Assembly: GCA_026004675.1 (NCBI GenBank)
Contig: BPJP01000003.1
Coordinates: forward strand, 1-64,000
Length of the DNA: 64,000 nt
DNA from: Gemmatales bacterium
Lineage (GTDB): Bacteria; Planctomycetota; Planctomycetia; Gemmatales; Gemmataceae
Reading direction: 5' to 3'
Shown: positions 1 through 9,607 of the stretch, piece after piece
Layout: each line of letters begins with the position of its first letter
How positions within the stretch are numbered: the first letter of the stretch is position 1
Made by a program: the position numbers and the translations under genes
The notes under the pieces: model-generated
Databases searched by the model: none
What the model was told of the DNA's origin: nothing
The model's input: the letters and a program-made list of their open reading frames with translations, nothing else

Positions 1-423
1 CCCCAGTTTTGTTCAAGCATGGCCGGCAGAACGGCTCGGCTCAGCAAAAAAGCCGCCCGGGCGTTAACCGACATCACCAGATCGAATCGCTTCGGCGGGG
101 TCTCGATAACCGGCTGCCACCACAACGCTCCTGCGTTGTTGATCAAAACGTCGATTCGGCCAAAATGCGCTTTGGTTTCGCTAACCAACTCGTCGATTCG
201 TTTTTCGTCGCGAACATCGATTCGGAATGGCAGTGCCTGCGAACCCAGAGCGCGAACCTCGTCGGCAACCGTGTAAATAGAATGGGGCAGTTTGTCGGTC
301 GATTCGACACTTTGGCAGCCACGACTATGGCGCACCCTTCACGAGCCAAACCCAGAGCAATGGCTCGGCCATTCCCCGGCTGGCACCGGTGATGATCGCG
401 ACACGGTCCGACAGAGTTCCCAT
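1..423 (-). CDS. SDR-family oxidoreductase, HSDL2-like (partial, two frameshifts)
   Basis: The gene starts at 423 (ATG) and runs off the left edge, so only the N-terminal half is visible. The first residues, MGTLSDRVAIITGASRG, carry the Rossmann TGxxxGxG dinucleotide-binding motif of short-chain dehydrogenases. After that the frame has to be changed twice. One base seems missing near 371 (GGAAT before GGC where Ile is expected), and one A is missing near 311-313 on the coding strand. The corrected reading contains REGCAIVVAAK, FRIDVRD and the NNAG motif (INNAGALWWQP), a pattern closest to hydroxysteroid dehydrogenase-like 2 proteins. It would be a cytosolic NAD(P)-dependent oxidoreductase of unknown substrate. 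Both indels lie in short runs and the protein stays recognisable on each side, so sequencing error is more likely than a pseudogene. Confidence 0.72.
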
Positions 424-497
424 CAGAAAAAATGCTTCCCCCAAATGACGTGCATCCGGGGGAAGCCCTGATTCTCGGCAAACGCCTCTGAACGCCT

Positions 498-1462
498 CTA
501 TCCTTTCTTGGCAATGTTGATATAGGCATGAACGTGCGGTCGCGCCACGGAAGTGGCATACAAGGGTCGGACCTTCGAGACGCCAGACGTCCCATACCTT
601 GTCATTTTGCAGATCTCGATCGGAATAGAACGAGATATGGATTTTGTCGAGTCCGCCGCCCGCCTTGACAATTTGCAACACCTCATCCACATCTTCTTTG
701 CGATAGGGTTTGAGGATGTCTTGCAGCGTCTTTTCGACTAGAGCCTTCTGGTCGGCGGAAAGTTCGGCGACTGCGATCCCGGGATAATCCTGGTCGCGAA
801 GCTGGACGGCGGTTTCGCGAGGAGATTTTGACAGCAATGCTTTCTCACGCTGTTTGCCTTCCAAGGCGCCAAAGACCTTGTTGGCAGCCTGGGTTTGATA
901 GTAGAAGAAGTTTTTGACCGGATTGCTCTGTCCGTGACCGTAAACGATCGGACCCCCCGAATGCGGCACCCGGCAGGGTGTCGCCATCGGCGCGCAACGT
1001 CAGGTGGCGACCTGTCAATTCGAACTGGAATGGTCCCTTCTTCGGATTGCCGAAGATCGCCACAGCGTAACGTTCGAAACCGCCCCAGTCGGCCTGCATT
1101 TGTTTCATCAGCAAATCGAAACCATCTTCCGAGGTGACTCCCTTTACGATGTCGCGAATAATCGACTGTTGCTCTTTGGAAAAACTGCCGACGCTGGCTT
1201 TGGTCACGCTCCAGTTGGCGCTGATCCGCGTTCGCCGAGGATCGTTGTAATCCAACACCATGATTTTCTTTTGTTCATCCGTCAGGGTCTCGTACAGACG
1301 CTGAACGGCGGATTCGGCGGCACTTTTTCGCGTCGGTGCTGCCAGGACACCGGAAACCGCCGGCATGGCGCAGGCGGCCAGAGCCGCACTCGCTTTCAGA
1401 AAATCGCGGCGATCCATGTCGCTGGCACATTCAGGGCAAATTCGACCTTGGTTCTGGTTCAT
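498..1462 (-). CDS. DUF3500 family protein with Tat signal (two frameshifts)
   Basis: The start at 1462 gives an N-terminus with CPECASD followed by the twin-arginine motif RRDFLK and a hydrophobic Ala-rich stretch, so the protein is probably exported by Tat. The body (LTDEQKKIMVLDYND, GRHLTLRADGD, GGPIVYGHGQ) and the C-terminus (PHVHAYINIAKKG) match the DUF3500 pattern, whose function is unknown. The frame is broken twice. There is a run of six C at 953-958 where five would keep the frame, and one extra base near 540, just before the PHVHAY tail. Removing both bases leaves exactly 321 codons and one continuous protein. It lies upstream of the SDR gene on the same strand, 74 bp apart, possibly in one operon, and is divergent from the aldolase at 1658. 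Confidence 0.8.
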
Positions 1463-1657
1463 GGCGAACTCCTTGGTGTGGCATATTGGTGGTGGGTTGT
1501 AGGGATGCGGCAAGTATCATGAGCATAAACGTCGTTGCCCCCTTTGTCAAAGAGATTTCCAGAATCAGAAAAAGTCGAAAACGTCAGGCGGACGGATCAT
1601 TCGCGATTCGTTCGCGGCATTCGCATCACAGGATGTCGTCAACTCGAGGGCTTTGAA

Positions 1658-2374
1658 ATGAAACCGAATCGCGTGAAAGCTGCCATGAAAGAAGGGCGAG
1701 TCGCATTGGGATACAGCCTGATCTTTCCCTCGCCTCACGTCATCGAAATCCTGGCTCCTTTCGACTTCGATTTCGTCTGGATCGACGGCGAACACGGACC
1801 ATTCGGATTGCGCGAACTCGAAGAAATCTGTCGTGCTGCCGAGGCGGCAAATGTCACGCCAATCGCCCGTGTGCCAAATATTCAGTCGTCAACTATCCTG
1901 CAATTTCTCGATCGCGGCATTCAGGGGATTATGGGACCGCACATCGCCAGCAAGGCAGATGCCGAACAGCTCGTTCGTGCCTGCTATTTCGGTCCGATGG
2001 GTGAACGATCCTTCGGCGGCAACCGTGGCTGCGACTATGGCTTCCAACTCGACAAACCAGCTTATTGCAAAAATGCCAACGATAACATCCTTGTCAGTGC
2101 TTTGCTTGAAGACAAAGACGTCATGCAAAACCTGGACGAAATCCTCAGTGTACCCGGTATCGACTACTTCCTGGTCGGACCCAATGACTTCGCTCAGGGG
2201 ATGGGTTATCCTGGCGGAGCACACCTGCCAGAGGTGAAAAAAGCGATCGATCAGGTGTACGCACGTATTCATGAAGCGGGCCGAAAGACGGAGAGCGACG
2301 TTTTGAGGCTTTTGAACATTCGCGACTGTCTGGTCGCTGCGGCGCAGTCATTCGTCCTCGAAAGGCAGTCATAA
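1658..2374 (+). CDS. HpcH/HpaI family aldolase
   Basis: This 238-residue protein belongs to the HpcH/HpaI aldolase/citrate lyase family, class II metal-dependent aldolases that cleave or form hydroxy-keto acids such as 4-hydroxy-2-oxoheptanedioate. Visible family motifs are VWIDGEHGPF (metal-binding Glu and catalytic His region), ARVPN, GIMGPHIASKADAEQLV, GGNRGCDYGF and VGPNDFAQGMG. Length is close to the usual 250-260. The frame is open upstream to 1535, but the ATG at 1658 gives the usual family N-terminus (MKPNRVKAAMKEGR). No aromatic-degradation genes lie nearby, so the true substrate is unknown; homologs in planctomycetes are commonly annotated only at family level. Confidence 0.88.
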   Translation: MKPNRVKAAMKEGRVALGYSLIFPSPHVIEILAPFDFDFVWIDGEHGPFGLRELEEICRAAEAANVTPIARVPNIQSSTILQFLDRGIQGIMGPHIASKADAEQLVRACYFGPMGERSFGGNRGCDYGFQLDKPAYCKNANDNILVSALLEDKDVMQNLDEILSVPGIDYFLVGPNDFAQGMGYPGGAHLPEVKKAIDQVYARIHEAGRKTESDVLRLLNIRDCLVAAAQSFVLERQS

Positions 2375-2516
2375 CATTTGATCATCAATCATGTTATGGC
2401 AGTGCGGCGAGCTTCATCGAGTTTTCACAGTTCTCACCGGCGTCTTTTACAAGTCCCTCCTATACTTCCATTGGTGAGTTGGCCTGAAGCCGACCTTCGG
2501 CATCTCATCTTCTTTT

Positions 2517-2526
2517 GGAAAGGAAA
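2517..2526 (+). promoter_or_regulatory. Ribosome binding site deciding the pstS start
   Basis: The purine-rich stretch GGAAAGGAAA ends a few bases before the ATG at 2530. It favours 2530 over the in-frame TTG at 2515, which would lie upstream of it and would add five charged residues before the signal peptide. Confidence 0.5.
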
Positions 2527-2529
2527 ATT

Positions 2530-3516
2530 ATGTTGCCGAAAAAGTGGGGTCTACGCTGCGTTGTGTCTCTCGTCGTCTGCATCGTCGTGGCGATCGAGGT
2601 ACGTGCTGGTGAAGCGGATGTGGATCCGAAGTTGCCTGACTACAAACCAGCTCGCGGTGTTTCCGGCACGATCAAAAGTGTCGGATCGGACACGATGAAC
2701 AATTTGATGACCCTCTTGACTGAAAGCTTCAACAAGATCTATCCGAACGTCCAAGCGGAAATCGAAGGAAAAGGTTCGAGCACGGCGCCTCCCGCATTGA
2801 TTGCCGGGACAGCGTTATTCGGGCCAATGAGCCGACCCATGAAAAGCCAGGAAATCGACGCTTTCAAGAAGCGCTATGGTTATGCGCCGGTCGGTCTGCC
2901 TGCGGCGATTGATATGCTGGCAGTCTACGTTCATCGAGACAATCCCATCAAAGGTCTCACTTTGCAGCAAGTGGATGCGATTTTCTCGAAAACGCGCAAA
3001 TCGGGCCATGGTGTGGTCAAGACCTGGGGGGATCTCGGCTTGACAGGCGAATGGGCCAGCAAGCCGATCGCCCTTTATGGCCGAAATTCCGCTTCTGGTA
3101 CGTACGGCTACTTCAAGAAGGCCGTCCTGCTGGATGGGGATTTCAAAGACGAAGTCAAAGAGCAGCCTGGCAGTTCGGCCGTCGTGCAGGGCGTTGCCAA
3201 CGACAAATTCGCCATCGGCTATAGCGGAATCGGTTACAAGACGGCGGATGTCCGTGCCGTTCCTCTGGCCCGCAACGCGAAAGCCGAATTCGTGCCTCCC
3301 GAAGCGGAACGTGCCTACAAAGGCGAGTATCCACTTGCCCGCATTCTCTATATCTATGTGAACTATAAACCGGGCAGCGACCTCGACCCGCTGCGCCGCG
3401 AGTTCATCAAATACCTTTACAGCAAACAGGGGCAGTTGGATATCGTGCGGAGCGGTTATCTCCCCGTCGGCAGCCTGCTCGCGAAGCGCGGACTAGGCAT
3501 GGTCAACCTGAAGTAA
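2530..3516 (+). CDS. pstS: Phosphate ABC transporter, substrate-binding protein PstS
   Basis: This 328-residue secreted protein starts with a basic n-region and a hydrophobic segment (VVSLVVCIVVAIEVRAG), a typical signal peptide. The mature part shows the PstS-like phosphate-binding fold: SVGSDTMNNLM near the N-terminus, the GKGSSTAPPALIAG segment, and GRNSASGTYGYFKK followed by PGSSAVVQGV, the Ser/Thr-rich loops that contact phosphate in this family. It would capture phosphate outside the membrane and pass it to PstC/PstA. It is the first gene of pstS-pstC-pstA-pstB, all on the plus strand. No PhoU or PhoR gene follows within the window, and I could not see a convincing Pho box in the 155 bp upstream. 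Confidence 0.9.
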   Translation: MLPKKWGLRCVVSLVVCIVVAIEVRAGEADVDPKLPDYKPARGVSGTIKSVGSDTMNNLMTLLTESFNKIYPNVQAEIEGKGSSTAPPALIAGTALFGPMSRPMKSQEIDAFKKRYGYAPVGLPAAIDMLAVYVHRDNPIKGLTLQQVDAIFSKTRKSGHGVVKTWGDLGLTGEWASKPIALYGRNSASGTYGYFKKAVLLDGDFKDEVKEQPGSSAVVQGVANDKFAIGYSGIGYKTADVRAVPLARNAKAEFVPPEAERAYKGEYPLARILYIYVNYKPGSDLDPLRREFIKYLYSKQGQLDIVRSGYLPVGSLLAKRGLGMVNLK

Positions 3517-3553
3517 CGGGTGCCAAGATGCCTGCCCATTGAAGAATCGATGA

Positions 3554-6259
3554 ATGGCTCGACACGAAGTCGATCCATTCATCTTCGTGTGCGACCCGCT
3601 AATGAAACCCCCATCGCGTTATTCCTGGCGTCGAGGCCAACGCAAAACGAGGTGGACGGTCCGGCTATCGGAAATCGTTTCCTCGGTTTTGATTACCAGT
3701 GGTGGCATCATTACCATCGTTGCGGTGGCGCTGGTATTTTTCTTTCTCGCCGCAAAAGTCGTTCCACTTTTTCTCGATGCCGAAGTCACCGGCGAATTCT
3801 CGAAACCACAAGTCCAGCCTGACCAGCCGCCTCGCTACCTGGTCATGGACGAAGAACAGCTGATGAGCTGGATGCTTCTGCCCGATGGAACGCTACGCGT
3901 TTCCCAGCTGACGACCGGCGCCCAGCTCGAGGCCAAGAAGCTGTTCAACGGCGAAACCATGACAGCTTCTTCGGAAGCTATTTATCACGATGTCCGAGAG
4001 GCAGGCACATCCGCCGTCCGTTACCTCGAGATTGCCTTCGGTTTCGACGACGGCTCGGTGAAACTTGGACGATTTCGCTTTCGCCCGACGTTCTTCGATG
4101 AAGAAGACGTGACGGCGGATGTCCGCTCTTTACCCGCAGGTGTCGGCAAACCGTTCCAAAGGGGTATCATCTCGCGAACGCCAGGAGGCCAATATTGCCT
4201 TTCCGAATTGGAGGCCGAAATCAAACCCGCCAAATCAGAAACCGATTCGCCAGTGCTGCTGATCGATCAGAGCTTCCCAGGGACTGGTTCCAGCGTTTGC
4301 ACGCTACATGCCAACGGCGAATTGCGTCTCAACACGGTAATCAAGAAGGAAAACCTGCTCACACTGGAAACGAATTATGAGTTGACCGGCGAGGTGGTTT
4401 CCTATCCGTCGACTCCAGGACGGCCACGACCCGACCATCTCTTTCTTTCCGCCGAAGGGAAGCAAATCTTTCTGTTATGGAAGGACGGTTATCTGTTGCG
4501 TTTAGATGTCCGCGATCCAGCGAAACCCAAAGTCGCTGAAACCAAGGACATTCTTCCTGAAGCCGACGCCGAAGTAACGATCGTCCGGCATATGATCGGC
4601 AAAGGTACGTTTCTCGTCGGTGATTCGCTGGGGACGATTCGAGCCTGGTTTTTGGCTTATTCCGACCATGCGAACACAAGCGACGGTTTGGCCCTGTTCA
4701 ATGCCCACACTTTTCCGGGAGATGGCTCCGCAGTAACGGCCCTGACGACATCGTCTCGGAGCCGAATGGCCGCTGCCGGCTTCGCGGATGGCAGTATCAA
4801 GTTGTTGTACGTCACCAATGACAATGTCATGCTTCGTCTTCCGGCGACGGGGTCCCCTGTCCAAGCGTTGGCGCTGGCGCCAAAAGAGAATGGCTTGCTC
4901 GCATACGATGCGAAAGAAGTCCGATATTGGGAAATCGATCCGCAGCATCCGGCGGTCACCCCGGCAGCCTTATTCGCGAAAATCTGGTATGAAGGCTACG
5001 ACCGGCCGGAGCATGTTTGGCAATCATCGAGCGGCACCGACGCCTTTGAGCCGAAATTCGGCGTCGTCCCTCTGGTTTTTGGCACAATTAAGGCGACCTT
5101 TTATTCGCTGCTGTTCGGCGTGCCGTTGGCGTTGCTGGCGGCCATCTATACCAGCGAGTATCTCCGACCAAGCACGAAGGCGGTGATCAAGCCGACGATC
5201 GAATTGATGGCCAGCTTGCCGAGCGTTGTCTTGGGGTTCCTCGCCGGGCTGGTGATCGCACCATTTGCAGAACAGGTGTTGCCGGCGCTACTGGCGGGTT
5301 TTCTGACAATTCCCTTGTCGTTTTTGTTGGCAGCAAATATCTGGCAATTACTTCCCGATCGGATCAGCCTGGCGCTAAGTCATTGGCGTTTTCTGTTTGG
5401 CTTTCTGGTGTTGCCCATTGGCATCGCCCTGGCTGTGGTGACCGGTCCCGTTCTCGAGGAGTTGCTTTTCGCAGGAAATTTACGGACCTGGCTGGACGCT
5501 CCAGCCGATGCCATCGCCAGGGGGGAAGGGGGCAGTGCCTTGGGCGGCTGGATGTTGCTTTTTTTGCCCCTAAGCGCTATTCCCGTCGCTCTCTTGTTTG
5601 GCCGGGTGCTGAATCGTTGGATTCGCCATCACACGTTGCATTGGAGTCATTTCGCCTGTGCCGTCGCCGATTTGCTCCGTTTTCTCACTGCTTGTGCCAT
5701 GACCGTCGCGTTGGCCCTGGCAGTGTCGTGGTTGTTGCAAACCTGTGGCCTCGATCCACGCACACTTGGCAATTTCAGCTTCGTGGGTCCGTTTTCACAA
5801 CGTAATGCTCTTGTCGTCGGTTTCATCATGGGCTTTGCGATCATCCCCATCATTTACACCGTTGCCGAAGATGCCTTGTCCGCCGTTCCCGAACATTTGC
5901 GTGCCGGCTCATTAGCGGCAGGCGCTACCCGCTGGCAGACGGCCGTACGCATCATTATCCCTACTGCCATGAGTGGTATCTTTTCCGCAATCATGATCGG
6001 TACCGGCCGGGCGGTCGGCGAAACGATGATCGTTCTGATGGCGACGGGAAACACGCCGGTCATGGAGTGGAATATCTTCAGCGGCTTCCGCACCCTGGCC
6101 GCGAATATCGCCGTCGAAATGCCTGAAGCCGTCAAGGATAGCACGCATTTTCGCACTCTGGTGTTGGCGGCTCTGATCCTCTTTTTGATGACCTTTGTCC
6201 TGAACACCATTGCGGAAATCATCCGCTTGCGGTTTCGTGAAAGGGCCTACCAACTGTGA
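3554..6259 (+). CDS. pstC: Phosphate ABC transporter permease PstC with N-terminal propeller-like domain
   Basis: This 901-residue protein is about three times longer than classic PstC. A transmembrane helix near residues 45-65 (VLITSGGIITIVAVALVFFF) is followed by some 420 residues with repeats resembling WD40/beta-propeller blades (for example FGFDDGSVKLGRF, ADGSIKLLYV), probably outside the membrane. The permease core starts near residue 510 (FGTIKATFYSLLFGVPLALL) and holds the EAA-loop motif near 770-800 (AEDALSAVPEHLRAG, ATRWQTAVRIIIP) that docks on PstB. This layout matches the PstC-like permeases with WD repeats grouped as COG4590. An alternative start is the ATG at 3602. The last four bases overlap the GTG start of pstA, suggesting translational coupling. 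Confidence 0.88.
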   Translation: MARHEVDPFIFVCDPLMKPPSRYSWRRGQRKTRWTVRLSEIVSSVLITSGGIITIVAVALVFFFLAAKVVPLFLDAEVTGEFSKPQVQPDQPPRYLVMDEEQLMSWMLLPDGTLRVSQLTTGAQLEAKKLFNGETMTASSEAIYHDVREAGTSAVRYLEIAFGFDDGSVKLGRFRFRPTFFDEEDVTADVRSLPAGVGKPFQRGIISRTPGGQYCLSELEAEIKPAKSETDSPVLLIDQSFPGTGSSVCTLHANGELRLNTVIKKENLLTLETNYELTGEVVSYPSTPGRPRPDHLFLSAEGKQIFLLWKDGYLLRLDVRDPAKPKVAETKDILPEADAEVTIVRHMIGKGTFLVGDSLGTIRAWFLAYSDHANTSDGLALFNAHTFPGDGSAVTALTTSSRSRMAAAGFADGSIKLLYVTNDNVMLRLPATGSPVQALALAPKENGLLAYDAKEVRYWEIDPQHPAVTPAALFAKIWYEGYDRPEHVWQSSSGTDAFEPKFGVVPLVFGTIKATFYSLLFGVPLALLAAIYTSEYLRPSTKAVIKPTIELMASLPSVVLGFLAGLVIAPFAEQVLPALLAGFLTIPLSFLLAANIWQLLPDRISLALSHWRFLFGFLVLPIGIALAVVTGPVLEELLFAGNLRTWLDAPADAIARGEGGSALGGWMLLFLPLSAIPVALLFGRVLNRWIRHHTLHWSHFACAVADLLRFLTACAMTVALALAVSWLLQTCGLDPRTLGNFSFVGPFSQRNALVVGFIMGFAIIPIIYTVAEDALSAVPEHLRAGSLAAGATRWQTAVRIIIPTAMSGIFSAIMIGTGRAVGETMIVLMATGNTPVMEWNIFSGFRTLAANIAVEMPEAVKDSTHFRTLVLAALILFLMTFVLNTIAEIIRLRFRERAYQL

Positions 6260-7998
6260 GTCTGGCAACTGCCAAACATGACGTGGCCAGAAAACGGCCT
6301 CCACGCCGAATCAAGGCGAGGACATCTCTTCTCGCCCACGGCGAGCATATGGTCTGGCTGACCGGCGGCGCTTTGGTCCTGGCATTCGTTATGATCATCG
6401 GGCTACTCGTTCTCGTTTTCTGGCAAGGAGGCATGACTTTCTGGCCAAAGCCGATTTATGAAGTGCAGGACGTCCACGGAAAATGGTTTCTCGGTGAATG
6501 GAGCCGATCAGAATCGTTTCGGCCAGAACGGCACGCCTTTGCCAATCTCGCCGGTGACGCCGCGATCAGAGCGAAGACTCTCGTGGAAAAAAATGACGGC
6601 ATCGCCAGGCGCCGTCTGCTCAGGACTGGCAATCGCGAACTCACCAAACGTCCTTTCGTCTGGATCAACGATTTTGAAGTCGAACAGGAAAAGAAACCCG
6701 AATGGGCTCTGATCTTCGAACGCGTTCAGTGGGGCAATTTTTATGGGTTTCCGGTAGCATTTCTCGTCGATGGAAAAGTCGTAGCCGAAAAACCTGCGGA
6801 AATCTGGGAGAAGTTCCAGGAACATCATGACGAAGTCCGGCAGCGACTTGAAAAACGGCAAGAGTTGGAAAAGGACGGCCTGGGAACGCTCCGAAAAAAG
6901 GAAAACGCCGCGCGGCTGGCGGTCCGACGAGCAGAAATCAGATTCGGCAAGCATTCCGATGCCTTCGAGTCGGCCCAAAACCATTATCGGTTGACAAGGC
7001 AGAGCTGCGAACAAGAAACGGAACGTATCAACGACGAGATCGCCAGGCTCAACGCCGAAAATGCAAGGTTTCAGATAAAGATGCGGACGGCAGAAGGAGA
7101 AACTCCGACGATTTCTCTTGCCGATATCGTCCGCGCATATCCAGCCAACCAGCTCGATTGGTCCGACAAATTCGCCATCTACTTGTCGCGTTGGTGGGAG
7201 TTTTTGAGTGATAAGCCTCGCGAAGCGAATCAGGAAGGGGGCGTCTATCCGGCCATTTGGGGTACGGTAGCCATGACCCTCTTGATGACGCTCATCGTCG
7301 TACCGTTTGGTGTTCTGGCCGCCCTTTATCTGCGCGAATACGCCAAATCGGGTCCAATCATCAGCGCCGTTCGTGTCTCCATAGGCAACCTGGCAGGCGT
7401 CCCCAGTATCGTCTTTGGTGTCTTCGGTCTGGGCTTTTTCTGCTATTTGGTAGGCGGGCACATTGACCAAACTTTCTATCCCGAAAGGCTGCCACAGCCC
7501 ACGTTTGGCACCGGAGGATGGGGATGGGCCTCGCTCACTTTGGCGCTGTTGACCTTGCCTGTAGTGATCGTCTCGACCGAGGAGGCTCTGGCAGCTGTCC
7601 CCAGTTCGATGCGCGAGGGGTCCTATGCTTGCGGTGCTAGCAAATGGCAGACCATCCGCCGGATCGTGCTGCCGCGCGCGATGCCCGGCATTATGACGGG
7701 CATGATTCTGGCCATGGCACGCGGCGCGGGCGAAGTGGCACCCTTGATGCTGGTCGGAGCTGTCAAAATGGCACCTGAAGTCCCGATCGAAGGCGAATTC
7801 CCTTACATCCAACACAGCTTCATGCACTTGGGCTTTCACATTTTTGACGTCGGTTTTCAAAGCCCCGACAGCGAAGCGTCGCGACCCATGGTCTATACCA
7901 CGACGATGTTGCTGATCGGCATCGTTGCCACGCTGAACCTCTTGGCAATTTGGCTGCGCGCCCGTTTGCGCCGCCATTTCCAAGTCAGCCAGTTTTGA
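6256..7998 (+). CDS. pstA: Phosphate ABC transporter permease PstA with large insert
   Basis: This 580-residue inner-membrane permease is about twice the usual PstA length. It starts with GTG at 6256, overlapping the pstC stop by 4 bp. A first helix lies near residues 34-57 (MVWLTGGALVLAFVMIIG). It is followed by about 270 residues of soluble sequence including a charged, probably coiled-coil segment (about residues 190-280, rich in E, R, K and Q). The permease core begins near residue 330 (IWGTVAMTLLMTLIVVPFGV) and has the EAA-loop EEALAAVPSSMREGSYACGA near 441-460 and VLPRAMPGIMTG after it. It would pair with PstC to form the phosphate channel. The insert and the PstC propeller may contact each other outside the membrane (inference). 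Confidence 0.9.
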   Translation: MSLATAKHDVARKRPPRRIKARTSLLAHGEHMVWLTGGALVLAFVMIIGLLVLVFWQGGMTFWPKPIYEVQDVHGKWFLGEWSRSESFRPERHAFANLAGDAAIRAKTLVEKNDGIARRRLLRTGNRELTKRPFVWINDFEVEQEKKPEWALIFERVQWGNFYGFPVAFLVDGKVVAEKPAEIWEKFQEHHDEVRQRLEKRQELEKDGLGTLRKKENAARLAVRRAEIRFGKHSDAFESAQNHYRLTRQSCEQETERINDEIARLNAENARFQIKMRTAEGETPTISLADIVRAYPANQLDWSDKFAIYLSRWWEFLSDKPREANQEGGVYPAIWGTVAMTLLMTLIVVPFGVLAALYLREYAKSGPIISAVRVSIGNLAGVPSIVFGVFGLGFFCYLVGGHIDQTFYPERLPQPTFGTGGWGWASLTLALLTLPVVIVSTEEALAAVPSSMREGSYACGASKWQTIRRIVLPRAMPGIMTGMILAMARGAGEVAPLMLVGAVKMAPEVPIEGEFPYIQHSFMHLGFHIFDVGFQSPDSEASRPMVYTTTMLLIGIVATLNLLAIWLRARLRRHFQVSQF

Positions 7999-8031
7999 CC
8001 TCGTGCCAATTTCCTCGAGCGGTAGTAAACT

Positions 8032-8958
8032 ATGCTGGAATCGACCCAAAAAACTATGGCACCCTTTAGGATGGCGATGCCCAACGAATCCGCCGACCGT
8101 GCCTTGGAAAAAAAGTTCGACACGAAGCACGACAACACGATTCTGGCGGCGATCACCCGAGGCGAATATGTGCCGCCGGAAATCCATTCATCGCTCGCAC
8201 TGGACGACCCGGTGCTGCGAATCGCCGACTTTTCGCTGTGGTATGGCCCCAAACAAGCGCTGAACCGGGTGACCTTCGATGTCCCCAGAGGAAAAGTGAC
8301 CGCTTTGATCGGTCCTTCCGGATGCGGCAAGTCGACCCTCTTGCGCTCCGTCAATCGCCTCAACGACCTCGTCGACAACGTTCGCATATCCGGCGACATG
8401 TTCCTCAACGGCGACAGTATCTACCGCAAATCGGTCGACGTCATCGAATTGCGCAAACGAATGGGAATGGTATTCCAAAAACCCAACCCTTTTCCCATGA
8501 GCATTTACGAAAATGTCGTCTATCCGCTTCGGCTCGATGGGATTCGCGACCGCCACATTCTCGACGAAGTCTGCGAGTATAGTCTGCGGGGAGCGGCGCT
8601 GTGGGATGAAGTGAAAGACCGCCTCCACGAAAGCGGCTTGACCCTGTCGGGCGGCCAACAACAGCGCTTATGCATCGCCCGCGCGATTGCCGGCGATCCC
8701 GAAGTCCTCTTGCTCGACGAGCCTTGTTCCGCTCTCGATCCCATCGCCACAGGCAAAATCGAGGATCTCATCCAGGAACTCAAAGGCCACTACTCGATCT
8801 TGATCGTTACTCACAACATGCAACAGGCTGCCCGCACGAGCGACCAGACCGCCTTCATGTTTCTGGGACAGGTGGTGGAATACGGCCCGACGTCCGACTT
8901 GTTCACCAATCCCCACCGAAAGGAAACCAGCGACTATATCACCGGACGATTTGGTTAG
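8032..8958 (+). CDS. pstB: Phosphate ABC transporter ATP-binding protein PstB
   Basis: This 308-residue cytosolic ATPase energises the Pst transporter. Walker [10 protein letters not shown] lies near residues 94-102, followed by the PstB-typical [11 protein letters not shown]. The Q-loop region reads [18 protein letters not shown], the signature is [14 protein letters not shown], Walker B is [13 protein letters not shown], and the H-loop is [15 protein letters not shown]. All are intact. About 50 extra residues at the N-terminus before the ABC domain make it longer than the usual 250-280; internal ATGs exist, so the start is uncertain. It follows pstA by 33 bp and closes the operon. Confidence 0.95.
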   Translation: MLESTQKTMAPFRMAMPNESADRALEKKFDTKHDNTILAAITRGEYVPPEIHSSLALDDPVLRIADFSLWYGPKQALNRVTFDVPRGKVTALIGPSGCGKSTLLRSVNRLNDLVDNVRISGDMFLNGDSIYRKSVDVIELRKRMGMVFQKPNPFPMSIYENVVYPLRLDGIRDRHILDEVCEYSLRGAALWDEVKDRLHESGLTLSGGQQQRLCIARAIAGDPEVLLLDEPCSALDPIATGKIEDLIQELKGHYSILIVTHNMQQAARTSDQTAFMFLGQVVEYGPTSDLFTNPHRKETSDYITGRFG

Positions 8959-8976
8959 CCCGACTGGTTCAGAGCC

Positions 8977-8994
8977 GATTCGCGGCGGCGAATC
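8977..8994. terminator. Possible bidirectional hairpin between convergent genes
   Basis: A perfect 7-bp stem (GATTCGC and GCGAATC) with a 4-base loop lies right after the pstB stop and at the stop codon of the convergent gene at 8993. A short T-run follows about 10 bases later on the plus strand (9003-9009). The stem is short and the T tract is displaced, so this is only a candidate terminator. Confidence 0.35.
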
Positions 8995-9436
8995 ACTTCG
9001 CACTCTTTTTGTCCGTTTTGATCTCTTTGATCCGGCATTCACTGAGACTTACCGTGTGCGTGCCGTCGACCTTCGAATAGCCATCGCATTTTCCTTCGAT
9101 GACGACCTCGTCTGTTTCTTTTATTCGCTCAACCTGCTCGGTCGGAACGATGCATTTCACCGGTCCAGGTCGTTCATTCAAGCCGATCAAGGTAATGATG
9201 TGGTCATTTCCCGAAGGATGAATCGACGCAATCAAGCCGTGAACAGCGACACGTTTATGCTGGTATTTCGTGTTGCCTGCCTGCGGATCGGCAGCAAAAT
9301 CGCCAACAAGGGTTTCGACATCGACGGCGATAGGAGGACCAGCCGGTTCCTCATTCGCTTTCGGGGTTTCTTTGCTGCAACCAATCGTCAAGAAAAGGAT
9401 CAGTCCCGCCATCACAGATTGGATATTCTGCGCCAT
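8993..9436 (-). CDS. OB-fold (tRNA_anti-like) lipoprotein
   Basis: Starting at 9436 (MAQNIQSVMAGLILFLTIGC) the protein has 147 residues, a lipoprotein signal peptide and a lipobox ending TIGC, so it is probably anchored to a membrane by lipid. The mature part (VDVETLVGDFAADPQAGNT, KRVAVHGLI, GPVKCIVPTEQ, DEVVIEGKCDGY, HTVSLSECRI) resembles the tRNA_anti-like OB-fold family seen in many predicted lipoproteins, whose function is unknown. An upstream in-frame start at 9523 would place 29 residues before the signal peptide and is less likely. It is convergent with pstB, 34 bp apart. Confidence 0.7.
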   Translation of the reverse strand: MAQNIQSVMAGLILFLTIGCSKETPKANEEPAGPPIAVDVETLVGDFAADPQAGNTKYQHKRVAVHGLIASIHPSGNDHIITLIGLNERPGPVKCIVPTEQVERIKETDEVVIEGKCDGYSKVDGTHTVSLSECRIKEIKTDKKSAK

Positions 9437-9607
9437 AGCTTTTTCCCACCCACGCTGATATGAACTGTAAAGTAGTATATCACCGTAACCAATCTTGAAA
9501 ACAGCCATCCATGAAATGACCACGCGCCGCTTGGCGACGAAAACAAATCGGGCTTTGACTGTTCTGCATTCTAAAGAAGAAATGCCGGATGCGCCGATTC
9601 TTTCAAT

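Noticed and set aside
6508-8187. 559-residue minus-strand open frame over pstA
   Set aside because: It is antisense to an obviously real gene with complete PstA motifs; long antisense frames arise from codon bias here.
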